From Verrucomicrobiota bacterium (GTDB lineage: Bacteria > Verrucomicrobiota > Verrucomicrobiia > Opitutales > Opitutaceae), in contig JAEZAD010000251.1 of NCBI GenBank assembly GCA_023430565.1, positions 1 to 14,498 on the forward strand: 14,498 nt of DNA. Reading direction: 5' to 3'. Made by a program: the position numbers and the translations under genes. Every line of letters starts with the position of its first letter. Position 1 is the stretch's first letter. Shown here one piece after another: positions 7,697-14,498 of the stretch. The notes under the pieces were generated by a model that worked only from the letters and a program-made list of their open reading frames with translations, was not told the origin of the DNA and ran no database searches.

Positions 7697-7710
7697 CTCG
7701 AACGTTCGAG
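7697..7710. promoter_or_regulatory. Perfect 14-base palindrome in the recA leader
   Basis: CTCGAACGTTCGAG is fully self-complementary and ends 12 bases before the recA start, followed by CCTTTTTC. Its arms, GAAC and GTTC, are the half-sites of Gram-positive-type LexA boxes but without the usual 4-base spacer. It could be an accessory protein-binding site or a short RNA structure near the start codon. The function is not established. Confidence 0.4.
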
Positions 7711-7722
7711 CCTTTTTCACCC

Positions 7723-8796
7723 ATGTCCAAAGCCGCTCCCGCCAAATCCGCCGCATCGTCCGCTGTCGCCGTCGCCCCTGGTCGCGACAAGAACATCGAT
7801 CTCGCCGTCTCCGCCATCACGAAGCAGTTCGGGGAAGGTTCGATCATGCGGCTGGGTTCGTCGACGAAGATGAAGGTCGAGACGCTGACCACGGGTTCGC
7901 TGGCGATCGATCTGGCGCTGGGTGTGGGCGGGCTGCCGAAGGGTCGTATCGTCGAGATTTATGGGCCGGAATCGTCGGGCAAGACGACGTTCTGCTTGAG
8001 CGTGATCGCGGAGGCGCAGAAAACGGGCGGCCTGGCGGCGTTTATCGATGTCGAGCACGCGCTCGATCCGAAATACGCGCGGGTCGTGGGCGTGAACCTC
8101 GACGACCTGCTCGTTTCGCAACCGGACTCCGGTGAAGATGCGCTCAACATCGCCGAGACGCTGATTCGCTCCAACAGCATCGATGTGATCGTGATCGACT
8201 CGGTCGCGGCGCTGATTTCGAAGCAGGAGCTCGATGGGCAGATGGGCGACGCGACGGTCGGCTCGCAGGCGAGGTTGATGTCACAGGCGATGCGCCGGCT
8301 GACGGCCGTCGTGAGCAAGACCAAGTGCATTTGCATCTTCACGAATCAGATTCGCGAGAAAATCGGCGTGATGTTCGGCAATCCCGAAACGACGCCGGGC
8401 GGACGCGCGTTGAAGTTCTTCTCGTCGATCCGGCTCGATATTCGCCGCAAGGATCAGATCAAGACGCCTGAAGGAAAGGTCGTGGGCAACCGCACCAAAA
8501 TCAAAGTGGTCAAAAACAAGGTCGCGCCGCCGTTCACGGAGGTGGAGTTCGACATCATGTATGACGAGGGCATTTCGAAGATCGGCTCGCTCCTCGATCT
8601 CGGGATCGAGCACAAGATTCTCGAAAAGAAAGGCGCGTGGATCGCGTATGAAGGCGCGCTCGTGGGGCAGGGTCGCGACGCCGCGAAAGCGACGCTGCGC
8701 GAAAAGCCCGAGCTGGCGGAGAAGATTTCGAAGGCGGTGTTGGAAAAGGTGAACGTCACCGGCGGGGCGACGATCACCGGGTCCGAGGTGGAGTGA
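7723..8796 (+). CDS. recA: RecA recombinase
   Basis: A complete 357-residue RecA that forms ATP-dependent filaments on single-stranded DNA, drives strand exchange and stimulates LexA self-cleavage in the SOS response. Visible landmarks: Walker A GPESSGKT at 81-88, catalytic Glu111 in DVEHALD, Walker B VIVIDSVAAL at 155-164, loop L1 around 171-190 (DGQMGDATVGSQARL), and the L2 segment 207-235 with TNQIREKIGVMFGNPETTPG and the ATP-sensing Gln209. A Ser/Ala-rich N-terminal extension of about 20 residues precedes the core. The C-terminus ends in ATITGSEVE and lacks the long acidic tail of E. coli RecA. ATG at 7723 is preferred over an upstream TTG at 7630, since the extra residues would not match RecA. 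Hand inspection shows more C-ending codons than in the neighbouring plus-strand genes, in keeping with high expression. Confidence 0.98.
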   Translation: MSKAAPAKSAASSAVAVAPGRDKNIDLAVSAITKQFGEGSIMRLGSSTKMKVETLTTGSLAIDLALGVGGLPKGRIVEIYGPESSGKTTFCLSVIAEAQKTGGLAAFIDVEHALDPKYARVVGVNLDDLLVSQPDSGEDALNIAETLIRSNSIDVIVIDSVAALISKQELDGQMGDATVGSQARLMSQAMRRLTAVVSKTKCICIFTNQIREKIGVMFGNPETTPGGRALKFFSSIRLDIRRKDQIKTPEGKVVGNRTKIKVVKNKVAPPFTEVEFDIMYDEGISKIGSLLDLGIEHKILEKKGAWIAYEGALVGQGRDAAKATLREKPELAEKISKAVLEKVNVTGGATITGSEVE

Positions 8797-8955
8797 GCGG
8801 GGCGCGGGGCCGGGCCCGAGATTTCTGAGCGCGCTTGGAGGCGGGTCTTTGGGCTCCCCGCCCTGCCCTGCTCCCTGATTCGCTCGCGCGAAATTTTGAC
8901 GGGGCGACTGCACGGTTGCTGGAAAGGGCGCGCCGGCGTTGAGTGGGCGTGTTTC

Positions 8956-9696
8956 ATGTTTCGCACCGCAAATCCTCCGTCGTCCGCCGCCCGCGAGGCG
9001 GTGTTCGCCGTGCGTGGTTTGACGAAGACGTATGGCGACGGGGAAGCGGCGGTGCATGCGCTGGCGGGCATCGATCTCGATCTGTTCCCCGGCGAACTCG
9101 TGGTGCTGCTCGGGCCGTCGGGCAGCGGGAAGTCGACCTTGTTGAATAATCTCGGCGGGCTCGACGTGCCGACGTCGGGATCGCTGCGGTATCGAGGAAA
9201 CGATTTGTCGCAAGCGGACGAGGCGGGGCTCACGCAGTATCGCCGCGATGCGGTCGGGTTCGTGTTTCAGTTCTACAATCTGATCCCGAGCCTGACGGCG
9301 CGGGAGAACGTCGCGCTGATCACGGAGATCGCGCGCGATCCGATGGAGCCGGAGGAGGCGCTGCACCTGGTCGGGCTCGGGCCGCGGATGGATCATTTTC
9401 CGGCTCAGCTCTCCGGCGGCGAGCAGCAGCGGGTGGCGATCGCGCGGGCGATCGCGAAGCGGCCGGAGGTGCTGCTGTGCGACGAACCGACGGGGGCGCT
9501 CGACGTGAACACGGGCATCACGGTGCTGGAAGCGATCGAGCACATCAACCGCGAGCTCGGCACGCTGGCGGTGATCATCACGCACAACGCGATTCTGGCG
9601 GATATGGCGGATCGGGTGTTGTCGATGCGCGACGGGAAGATCGTGAGCGAACACGGGAACGCGCGGCGGGCGCCGGTGAAGAATTTGAAGTGGTAA
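8956..9696 (+). CDS. ABC transporter ATP-binding protein, MacB/LolD type
   Basis: A complete 246-residue nucleotide-binding subunit that would power the permease encoded next. Motifs in order: Walker A GPSGSGKST at 53-61, Q-loop Gln105 in FVFQFYNLIPSLTARENV, signature LSGGEQQRVAIARA at 152-165, Walker B VLLCDEPTGALD at 172-183 with catalytic Glu177, and H-loop His210. The LSGGEQQRV and DEPTGALD combination is typical of the MacB/LolD/FtsE branch, whose members work with FtsX-fold permeases in export, lipoprotein release or mechanotransmission rather than uptake. ATG at 8956 is chosen because the first strand starts shortly after; a TTG at 8896 would add unrelated residues. No Shine-Dalgarno is visible. 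It is the first gene of a three-gene export cluster. The cargo is unknown. Confidence 0.93.
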   Translation: MFRTANPPSSAAREAVFAVRGLTKTYGDGEAAVHALAGIDLDLFPGELVVLLGPSGSGKSTLLNNLGGLDVPTSGSLRYRGNDLSQADEAGLTQYRRDAVGFVFQFYNLIPSLTARENVALITEIARDPMEPEEALHLVGLGPRMDHFPAQLSGGEQQRVAIARAIAKRPEVLLCDEPTGALDVNTGITVLEAIEHINRELGTLAVIITHNAILADMADRVLSMRDGKIVSEHGNARRAPVKNLKW

Positions 9697-9697
9697 A

Positions 9698-9784
9698 ATG
9701 AATACGCGGACGGCGAGTGGCGTGGATATCGTGGCTCCCCCGCAACGCGGCGGGGGACCGCCGGACGTGGCGTTCCGTCGATGA
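9698..9784 (+). CDS. Possible 28-codon leader ORF between the ATPase and permease genes
   Basis: An ATG one base after the ATPase stop opens a 28-codon frame beginning MNTRTASGVDIV. Its TGA (9782-9784) overlaps the permease ATG (9781-9783) as ATGA, the classic arrangement for translational coupling. It spans the strong hairpin at 9736-9757. No homologue is recognised and Arg, Gly and Pro dominate its second half. It may be a ribosome-carrying leader that delivers ribosomes to the permease start, which has no Shine-Dalgarno of its own, or a chance frame. Confidence 0.3.
   Translation: MNTRTASGVDIVAPPQRGGGPPDVAFRR
9736..9757 (+). other. Strong GC hairpin between ATPase and permease genes
   Basis: TCCCCCGC (9736-9743) pairs perfectly with GCGGGGGA (9750-9757) across a 6-base loop AACGCG. 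No T-run follows, so it is unlikely to be a full intrinsic terminator. Within an operon such a stem can block 3'-end decay and so set the ratio of ATPase to permease, or it may be an inserted REP-like palindrome. Confidence 0.6.
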
Positions 9785-12147
9785 GCCTGCTCGATCGAAA
9801 ATTGTTGCGGGACCTGCGGGCGCTGAAATCGCAGGCGCTGGCGGTCGCGCTGGTGATGGCGTGCGGGCTCGCGATGATGATCATGACGCGATCGCTGATT
9901 CTTTCGCTGGAATCGACGCGCGACGACTATTACCGCGAGTATCGATTTGCGGAGGTGTTTGCCCAATTGAAGCGGGCGCCGGACTCGGTGGTGGAGCAGC
10001 TCAGGGCGATTCCGGGCGTGGCGGCGGTGCAGACGGGCATCGTGCGCCAGGGAACGCTCGATCTTCCGACGATGCTGGAGCCGGCGGTCGGGTCTTTTCA
10101 TTCGCTGCCGGAGCAGGGCGAGCGGGTGTTGAACCGGTTGTTTTTGCGCCGGGGGCGGATTCTCGTCGGACGCGACACGCGGGGCGAGTTGCTCGTGGGC
10201 GAGGCGTTTGCGGACGCGCACGGTTTGCAGCCGGGCGATGAGATTTCGGCGGTGCTCTACGGGCGACGGCAGACGTTTCGGATCGCGGGGATCGTATTGT
10301 CGCCCGAGTTCGTGTTTGAAGCCCCGCCCGGCGCGGCGCTGCCGGACAATCGGACGTATGGTGTATTCTGGGTGCCTTACAAGGAGCTGGCTGCGGCGAC
10401 CAACATGGACGGGGCTTTCAACGAAGTGGCGCTCACGCTGGCGCCGGGGGCGACGGAGCAGGCGGTGATCGCGGCGGTGGATCGCGTGCTGCGGCCGTAT
10501 GGCGGGCGCGGGGCGTATGGACGTGAGATGCATCCATCGCACACACGCGTGCGGGACGAGATTCGCGTGCTGGAGGGGTTGTCCATCGGTTTCCCGTTGG
10601 TGTTTTTGGGCGTGGCGGCGTTCATGACGAACGCGGTGATGAACCGGCAGATTACGCTGCAGCGCGAGCAGATCGCGATGTTGAAGGCGTGCGGTTTCAG
10701 CAATCGCGAGGTGGGGTGGCACTATTTCAAATTCTCGCTCGCGATCGTGGCGGTGGGGACGGGGTTGGGGGTCGTGGGCGGCGTCGCGCTCGGCACGCGT
10801 CTGGTTGAGATGTATCACCTTTTTTTCCGGTTTCCGGCGCTGAACTTCATGGTCGCGAAGGGCGTGCTAATGGCCGCGGTGGGGGTGAGCGCGCTGGCGG
10901 CGTTTGCGGGCGTGTGGGGGGCGGTGCGCACGGCGATGCGGCTGCCGCCGGCGGAAGCGATGCGGCCGGAGCCGCCGGCGAATTTTCGACCGTCGATGGT
11001 GGAGCGCGTGGGAATCGGTGCGCGGTTGTCGGTCTCGTTGCGAATGGCCTTTCGCAACATCGAACGACGCCCGGTGCGGGCGGGACTCACGTGCGTGGCG
11101 CTGGCGCTCGCGACGGGAATCCTGATTGTGCCGAGCGCGCTGCGTGACGGGATTCTCTACGTGCTCGATTACCAGTGGGACGTGGTGCAACGGCAGACAG
11201 CATATGTGTCGCTGATCGAGCCGGGTCCGGCGCGGGCGATCGCGGACTTTCGAAATTTGCCCGGTGTGATCCTGGCCGAACCGGTGCGCTCGGTGCCGGT
11301 GGAATTGCGGTCGGGCGGAGTGACACGGCGCATCGGACTGACGGCGCTGCGTTCGCGCACGTTGTTGAATCGAGTGGTCGATGCCGGCGGCCGCCAGATC
11401 GAGCTGCCGCCGCAGGGGATCGTGCTCTCGGCCAAGCTGAGCGAAGTGCTGGGCGTGAAACCGGGCGATCTGCTCGACGTGCAGGCGCTCGAAGGCAAGC
11501 GGCCTTCGCTGGTGGTGCCGGTGGCGCGGTTGTCGGAGGATTTCGCGGGCACGGCGGCGTTCATGGAGATCGGCGAATTGAACCGACTGCTCGGCGAAGG
11601 CGACCGGATCACGGGGGCGTTTCTCACCGTCGCGGCGGGAAAGTGGGAGGAGTTTCTCCGCGCAATGAAGGAGACGCCGCGGGCGGGGAGTGTCGTAGTT
11701 AAAGCGGGGATACGAGAAAGCTTTCGAAAAACGACGGCGGAGAGCATCGGGTTGATCCAAAAACTCTACATGGGCTTCGCGGTCGTGGTGGCCTTCGGGA
11801 TCGTTTACAACAGCGCGCGCATCTCGCTGTCGGAGCGGCAGCGCGAGCTGGCGACGCTGCGCGTGGTGGGCTTCACGCGGGCGGAGGTCGGGGCGGTGCT
11901 GGTGAGCGAGCTGGCGATTCTGACGCTGGTGGCGCTACCGCCGGGGCTGGTCATCGGCGCGGTCTTTGCGACGGCGATCATTCACTCGGTGAACACGGAG
12001 TTCGTGCGGGTGCCGGTGATTCTGACGATGGCGAATTACAGTCTGGCGGTGCTGGTGGTGGTGCTGGCGGCCGCGGTGTCGGCGCTCGCCGCCACGCGGA
12101 GGTTGAATCGGCTGGATCTGGTTGGCGTGTTGAAAGCGCGCGATTGA
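9781..12147 (+). CDS. ABC transporter permease with two FtsX modules
   Basis: A complete 788-residue inner-membrane protein with two FtsX-type halves. Half one: a membrane segment near 18-36, a periplasmic domain at about 45-265, then three segments near 268-288, 318-345 and 360-385, followed by a Pro-rich linker (388-405). Half two: a segment near 432-455, a periplasmic domain at about 470-655, then segments near 662-680, 703-735 and 750-772. The sequence ISLSERQRELATLRVVGFTR (681-700) is the characteristic FtsX cytoplasmic loop; QITLQREQIAMLKACGFSNR (290-309) is its counterpart in the first half. Because both halves are on one chain, a single copy could form the whole membrane unit, unlike MacB, which dimerises. 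The frame upstream of the ATG at 9781 is open back to the ATPase stop but has no start codon, fixing this start. Likely exports or extracts an envelope substrate together with its neighbours; cargo unknown. Confidence 0.92.
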   Translation: MSLLDRKLLRDLRALKSQALAVALVMACGLAMMIMTRSLILSLESTRDDYYREYRFAEVFAQLKRAPDSVVEQLRAIPGVAAVQTGIVRQGTLDLPTMLEPAVGSFHSLPEQGERVLNRLFLRRGRILVGRDTRGELLVGEAFADAHGLQPGDEISAVLYGRRQTFRIAGIVLSPEFVFEAPPGAALPDNRTYGVFWVPYKELAAATNMDGAFNEVALTLAPGATEQAVIAAVDRVLRPYGGRGAYGREMHPSHTRVRDEIRVLEGLSIGFPLVFLGVAAFMTNAVMNRQITLQREQIAMLKACGFSNREVGWHYFKFSLAIVAVGTGLGVVGGVALGTRLVEMYHLFFRFPALNFMVAKGVLMAAVGVSALAAFAGVWGAVRTAMRLPPAEAMRPEPPANFRPSMVERVGIGARLSVSLRMAFRNIERRPVRAGLTCVALALATGILIVPSALRDGILYVLDYQWDVVQRQTAYVSLIEPGPARAIADFRNLPGVILAEPVRSVPVELRSGGVTRRIGLTALRSRTLLNRVVDAGGRQIELPPQGIVLSAKLSEVLGVKPGDLLDVQALEGKRPSLVVPVARLSEDFAGTAAFMEIGELNRLLGEGDRITGAFLTVAAGKWEEFLRAMKETPRAGSVVVKAGIRESFRKTTAESIGLIQKLYMGFAVVVAFGIVYNSARISLSERQRELATLRVVGFTRAEVGAVLVSELAILTLVALPPGLVIGAVFATAIIHSVNTEFVRVPVILTMANYSLAVLVVVLAAAVSALAATRRLNRLDLVGVLKARD

Positions 12148-12161
12148 TTTCGGATTTCCAC

Positions 12162-13430
12162 ATGAAAGCTCCCGCTCCCCTGCCCTCTCCCGGTTCGAAA
12201 ACCGCGCGCGAAAAGCGCGGTCGCGGAGCGCGTCGCTGGCCGTGGCTCGCAGGCGCGGGGCTGCTCGCGCTGATTGTGGCGGGGCTATGGCCGAAGGCGG
12301 TGCCGGTGGAAACGGCGGAGGTCACGCGCGGCGCGCTCGTGGTGACGGTGAGCGAGGAAGGCATGACGCGCGTGCGGAATCGTTATGTGGTTTCGGCGCC
12401 GGTGGCGGGGCAGTTGCGTCGCATCAACTGGAAAGCGGGCGTCGAGGTGGAGGCAGGAAAGACGCCGCTCGCGACGATCGAGGCGTCGGGAGCTGATTTT
12501 TTGGATACGCGGAGTCTCGCGCAGGCGGAGGCGCGCGTGCGGGCGTCGGAAGCGGGCGTGGCGGCGGCCGAAGCGCAACGGGAGCGGGCGGCGGCGGCGG
12601 CGCAGCTGTTTGGCGCGGAGTTCGTGCGGCTGCAGCGGTTACGGGAGACGGGGGCGATTTCGGCGCAGGAATTTGACGGGGCGCAAATGCGCGCGATCAC
12701 GGCGCAACAGGACGAGCGCGCGGCGGCGTTCGGATTGCAGGTGGCGCGTTACGAGCTCGAGCAGGCGCGGGCGATGTTGACGCGGGGCAATGTTTCTTCG
12801 GAAGGACCGGATGGGTTGGAGCCGCTGACGATCGTCTCGCCCGTGAGCGGACGGATCCTGCGCGTTTATCAGGAAAGCGCGCGCGTGGTGCCGGCGGGAT
12901 TTGCGTTGGTGGAGGTGGGCGATCCGACGGATCTGGAGGCGCGTATCGAGGTGCTCTCGCGCGACGGCGTCGCGATCCGGCCGGGGGCGCGCGTGATGAT
13001 CGAGCAATGGGGCGGACCGCAGGCGCTGGAGGCGCGCGTGCGGTGGGTGGAGCCGTCGGCGTTCACGAAGATCTCCGCGCTCGGGGTTGAGGAACAGCGC
13101 GTGTATGTCGTGGCGGATTTCGTGTCGCCGATCGAGGAGCGCCCCACCCTCGGCGATAACTATCGGGTGGAAGGACGCGTCGTGGTGTGGGAAGGCGAGG
13201 ACGTGCTGCGAGCGCCGGCGGGCGCGCTGTTTCAGCGCGGGGGCAAGTGGCAGACGTTCGTGTTGAAGAATGGACGGGCGCAGTTGCGCGCGTTGAAAGT
13301 CGGTCGTTCGAACGGGCTCGAAACGGAGATCGTCGAAGGCCTGACGGAGGGAGAGCGCGTGATCGTGTATCCAGGAGACAAGGTCGGCGACGGCGCGCGC
13401 GTGCGTGAGATCGAAGTGAGCGCGCCGTAG
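12162..13430 (+). CDS. HlyD/MFP-family periplasmic adaptor of the ABC exporter
   Basis: A complete 422-residue membrane-fusion protein. A basic cytoplasmic N-terminus (13-26) precedes one membrane anchor at about 27-43. Then come the first half of a biotinyl-lipoyl-like domain (SAPVAGQLRRINWKAGVEV, about 78-107), an Ala/Glu-rich alpha-helical hairpin (about 115-205), the second lipoyl half (SPVSGRILRVYQESARVVPA, about 226-245), a beta-barrel (about 257-345) and a membrane-proximal domain with NGLETEIVEGLTEGERVIVY (384-403). Such adaptors join an inner-membrane ABC pump to an outer-membrane channel or present substrate to it. No TolC-like gene is in the window, so a shared channel is possible. 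ATG at 12162 lies 14 bases after the permease stop; a TTG at 12144 overlapping that stop is an alternative. The set resembles MacAB or DevBCA exporters, although the gene order here is ATPase, permease, adaptor. Confidence 0.92.
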   Translation: MKAPAPLPSPGSKTAREKRGRGARRWPWLAGAGLLALIVAGLWPKAVPVETAEVTRGALVVTVSEEGMTRVRNRYVVSAPVAGQLRRINWKAGVEVEAGKTPLATIEASGADFLDTRSLAQAEARVRASEAGVAAAEAQRERAAAAAQLFGAEFVRLQRLRETGAISAQEFDGAQMRAITAQQDERAAAFGLQVARYELEQARAMLTRGNVSSEGPDGLEPLTIVSPVSGRILRVYQESARVVPAGFALVEVGDPTDLEARIEVLSRDGVAIRPGARVMIEQWGGPQALEARVRWVEPSAFTKISALGVEEQRVYVVADFVSPIEERPTLGDNYRVEGRVVVWEGEDVLRAPAGALFQRGGKWQTFVLKNGRAQLRALKVGRSNGLETEIVEGLTEGERVIVYPGDKVGDGARVREIEVSAP

Positions 13431-13437
13431 CGCGAAC

Positions 13438-14019
13438 TCAGGGGAAGAGCCACTCGTGGCGCCAGGTCTCGCCTTCGCGCACAAAGTGTTCGCGGTCGTG
13501 ATGGCGAAAAGGTCGTTGCACCCAGAATTCGATCCGATCGGGCACGAGGCGGAATCCGGACCAATGAGGTGGCCGAGGCACGGCGCCGAGCGGAAATCGA
13601 GCGGCAGCGGCGGCGACGGCGGGCGCGAGGGCGAAGCGGCCTGACATCGGTTGAGATTGGCGGGAGGCCCAGGCGCCGAGCTGGCTGAGGCGTGGGCGCG
13701 TGGCGAAGTAGGCGTCGGCTTCGGTGGCCTCGACGCGTTCGACTTTGCCTTCGACGCGGACCTGACGCTCGAGTTTGGACCAATGAAAGCAAAGAGCAGC
13801 GTGGGGGTTGGCGAGGAGATCGGCGGCCTTGGGGCTTTCGAGATTGGTGTAGAAGACGAAGCCGCGTGGTCCGTGGGCTTTCAGGAGAACCATGCGCACG
13901 GAAGGTCGGCCGGCGGCGTCGGCGGTGGCGAGGGCGCAGGCGGTGTGATCGTGCGGCTCGTTTGCTTCGGCGTCCGAAAACCAGGTGGCGAACAGCGAGA
14001 ACGGGTCGGTCGTCGACAT
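13438..14019 (-). CDS. pdxH: Pyridoxamine 5'-phosphate oxidase
   Basis: A complete 193-residue FMN enzyme that oxidises pyridoxine or pyridoxamine 5'-phosphate to pyridoxal 5'-phosphate in vitamin B6 synthesis and salvage. The FMN-binding motif is RMVLLK (42-47), followed by GFVFYTNLESPKAADL (53-68), SKLERQVRVEG (81-91), and RPRLSQLGAWASRQSQP (108-124). The C-terminal region has PPHWSGFRLVPDRIEFW (150-166) and RPFRHHDR (169-176), where most family members have RXXRLHDR; the key Arg172 and His174 are kept. The protein ends EWLFP, whereas many PdxH proteins end with Arg-Leu-X-Pro, so a usually conserved Arg is Trp190 here. Slightly short compared with E. coli PdxH (218 residues), mainly at the N-terminus. 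Convergent with the adaptor gene, only 7 bases between stops, with no terminator visible between them. Confidence 0.94.
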   Translation of the reverse strand: MSTTDPFSLFATWFSDAEANEPHDHTACALATADAAGRPSVRMVLLKAHGPRGFVFYTNLESPKAADLLANPHAALCFHWSKLERQVRVEGKVERVEATEADAYFATRPRLSQLGAWASRQSQPMSGRFALAPAVAAAAARFPLGAVPRPPHWSGFRLVPDRIEFWVQRPFRHHDREHFVREGETWRHEWLFP

Positions 14020-14142
14020 GGCCGAGGATCGCGCGCGGACGCGGGGAAGTCTGTGTGACGCTTGGCGAAAGCTGTGCGTCGATTGGCGGAGGCGGCGGGA
14101 TTCGCGTTGCGTTCGCTAGGCCGCCGTTATGGTGGGACCTTT

Positions 14143-14498
14143 GTGCCGTTCATCCACGATACGATCGCAGCGCTGTCGACGCCCCATGGGACGTCGGCGA
14201 TCGCGGTGCTGCGCGTGAGCGGAGGCGACGTGGTGCGGTTGGCGGGCGAGTTGTTTGGGGAGGCGCCGGCCGGGCGGGAGCTGCACCGGGCGGACTATCG
14301 CGATCGGAACGGCGTGTTGATTGACGACGTGATGTTTGCGGTTTTTCGCGGCCCTCGGTCCTACACGGGCGAAGACACGTTGGAGATCTCGTGTCACGGC
14401 AACCCGTTCGTCGTGCAGAAGATTCTGGAGGATTTGATGGCGCGAGGATGTCGCGCAGCGGAGCCGGGGGAGTTCACGCAACGGGCGTTTTTGAATGG
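14143..14498 (+). CDS. mnmE: tRNA modification GTPase MnmE, N-terminal part (cut by window edge)
   Basis: The 118 visible codons match the start of MnmE (TrmE), which with MnmG installs the carboxymethylaminomethyl group on U34 of certain tRNAs. Only the N-terminal tetrahydrofolate-binding and dimerisation domain is present: DTIAALSTPHGTSAIAVLRV near the start, PRSYTGEDTLEISCHGNP in the middle, and EPGEFTQRAFLN at the edge. The helical and GTPase domains and the C-terminal Cys motif lie beyond the window. GTG at 14143 is chosen because the conserved sequence begins four codons later and no in-frame ATG lies nearby; no Shine-Dalgarno is obvious. It is divergent from pdxH with a 123-base gap in which I find no convincing promoter. 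Confidence 0.96.
   Translation, partial: MPFIHDTIAALSTPHGTSAIAVLRVSGGDVVRLAGELFGEAPAGRELHRADYRDRNGVLIDDVMFAVFRGPRSYTGEDTLEISCHGNPFVVQKILEDLMARGCRAAEPGEFTQRAFLN

Noticed and set aside
7630..7722. Upstream TTG start extending RecA by 31 residues
   Set aside because: The added residues do not resemble RecA and would begin just after the operator; ATG at 7723 gives a normal-length protein.
8840..8862. GGCGGG/CCCGCC hairpin after recA as an intrinsic terminator
   Set aside because: The stem is only 6 base pairs with an 11-base loop and no T-run follows; in DNA this GC-rich such stems occur by chance.
8896..8955. TTG start extending the ABC ATPase by 20 residues
   Set aside because: The extension has no homology to the family, and ATG at 8956 gives the expected length.
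8281..10818. A minus-strand open frame of 845 codons
   Set aside because: It runs antisense through recA, the ATPase and the permease, is very rich in Arg, His and Pro, and has no recognisable domain. The plus-strand genes fully explain the region.
13420..13445. Shared bidirectional terminator between the adaptor gene and pdxH
   Set aside because: Only a 4-base-pair GCGC stem can be drawn and there is no T-run on either side.
14129..14142. ATG at 14129 as the mnmE start
   Set aside because: It is in another frame; the conserved MnmE sequence is read from GTG at 14143.

Overview
This window is a 14.5 kb piece of a GC-rich bacterial chromosome carrying mostly housekeeping genes. I see no tRNA, rRNA, CRISPR array, transposase or phage gene. 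The best clue to the organism is a perfect TGTTC-N4-GAACA palindrome upstream of recA. From memory, this is the LexA operator described for Verrucomicrobia, which use it in place of the E. coli CTG-N10-CAG box. High GC and starts with little or no Shine-Dalgarno sequence also fit an Opitutaceae-like verrucomicrobium. The family-level placement is an inference.

Layout from left to right. (1) Minus strand, 1-4649: nearly all of gltB, the glutamate synthase large subunit; only its extreme C-terminus runs off the left edge. (2) Minus strand, 4800-5135: a small glutaredoxin-like protein with its own promoter and an intrinsic terminator lying between it and gltB. (3) An intergenic stretch holding a short interspersed-type repeat. 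(4) Plus strand, 5372-7569: a UDP-glucuronate 4-epimerase-like enzyme and, 5 bases later, an ArsB/NhaD/YbiR-type membrane transporter. (5) Plus strand, 7723-8796: recA behind its LexA operator. (6) Plus strand, 8956-13430: a three-gene ABC export cluster with a MacB/LolD-type ATPase, a double-FtsX permease and a HlyD-type adaptor. A 28-codon ORF with a strong hairpin links the ATPase to the permease. (7) Minus strand, 13438-14019: pdxH, convergent with the adaptor gene. (8) Plus strand, 14143 to the right edge: the N-terminal domain of mnmE, starting at GTG.

Functionally the window covers nitrogen assimilation (gltB), thiol or Fe-S redox chemistry (glutaredoxin), sugar-nucleotide supply for surface polysaccharide (epimerase), ion transport, SOS and recombination (recA), envelope export (ABC cluster), vitamin B6 salvage (pdxH) and tRNA wobble modification (mnmE). 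No strong case for a new multi-gene system emerges. The points most worth checking are the recA regulatory region, with its operator and a second palindrome, the leader ORF and hairpin inside the ABC operon, and the interspersed-type repeat near 5.25 kb. In hand-counted samples the plus strand is richer in G than C across genes of both orientations, with recA a local exception. No gene-free stretch exceeds about 240 bases.
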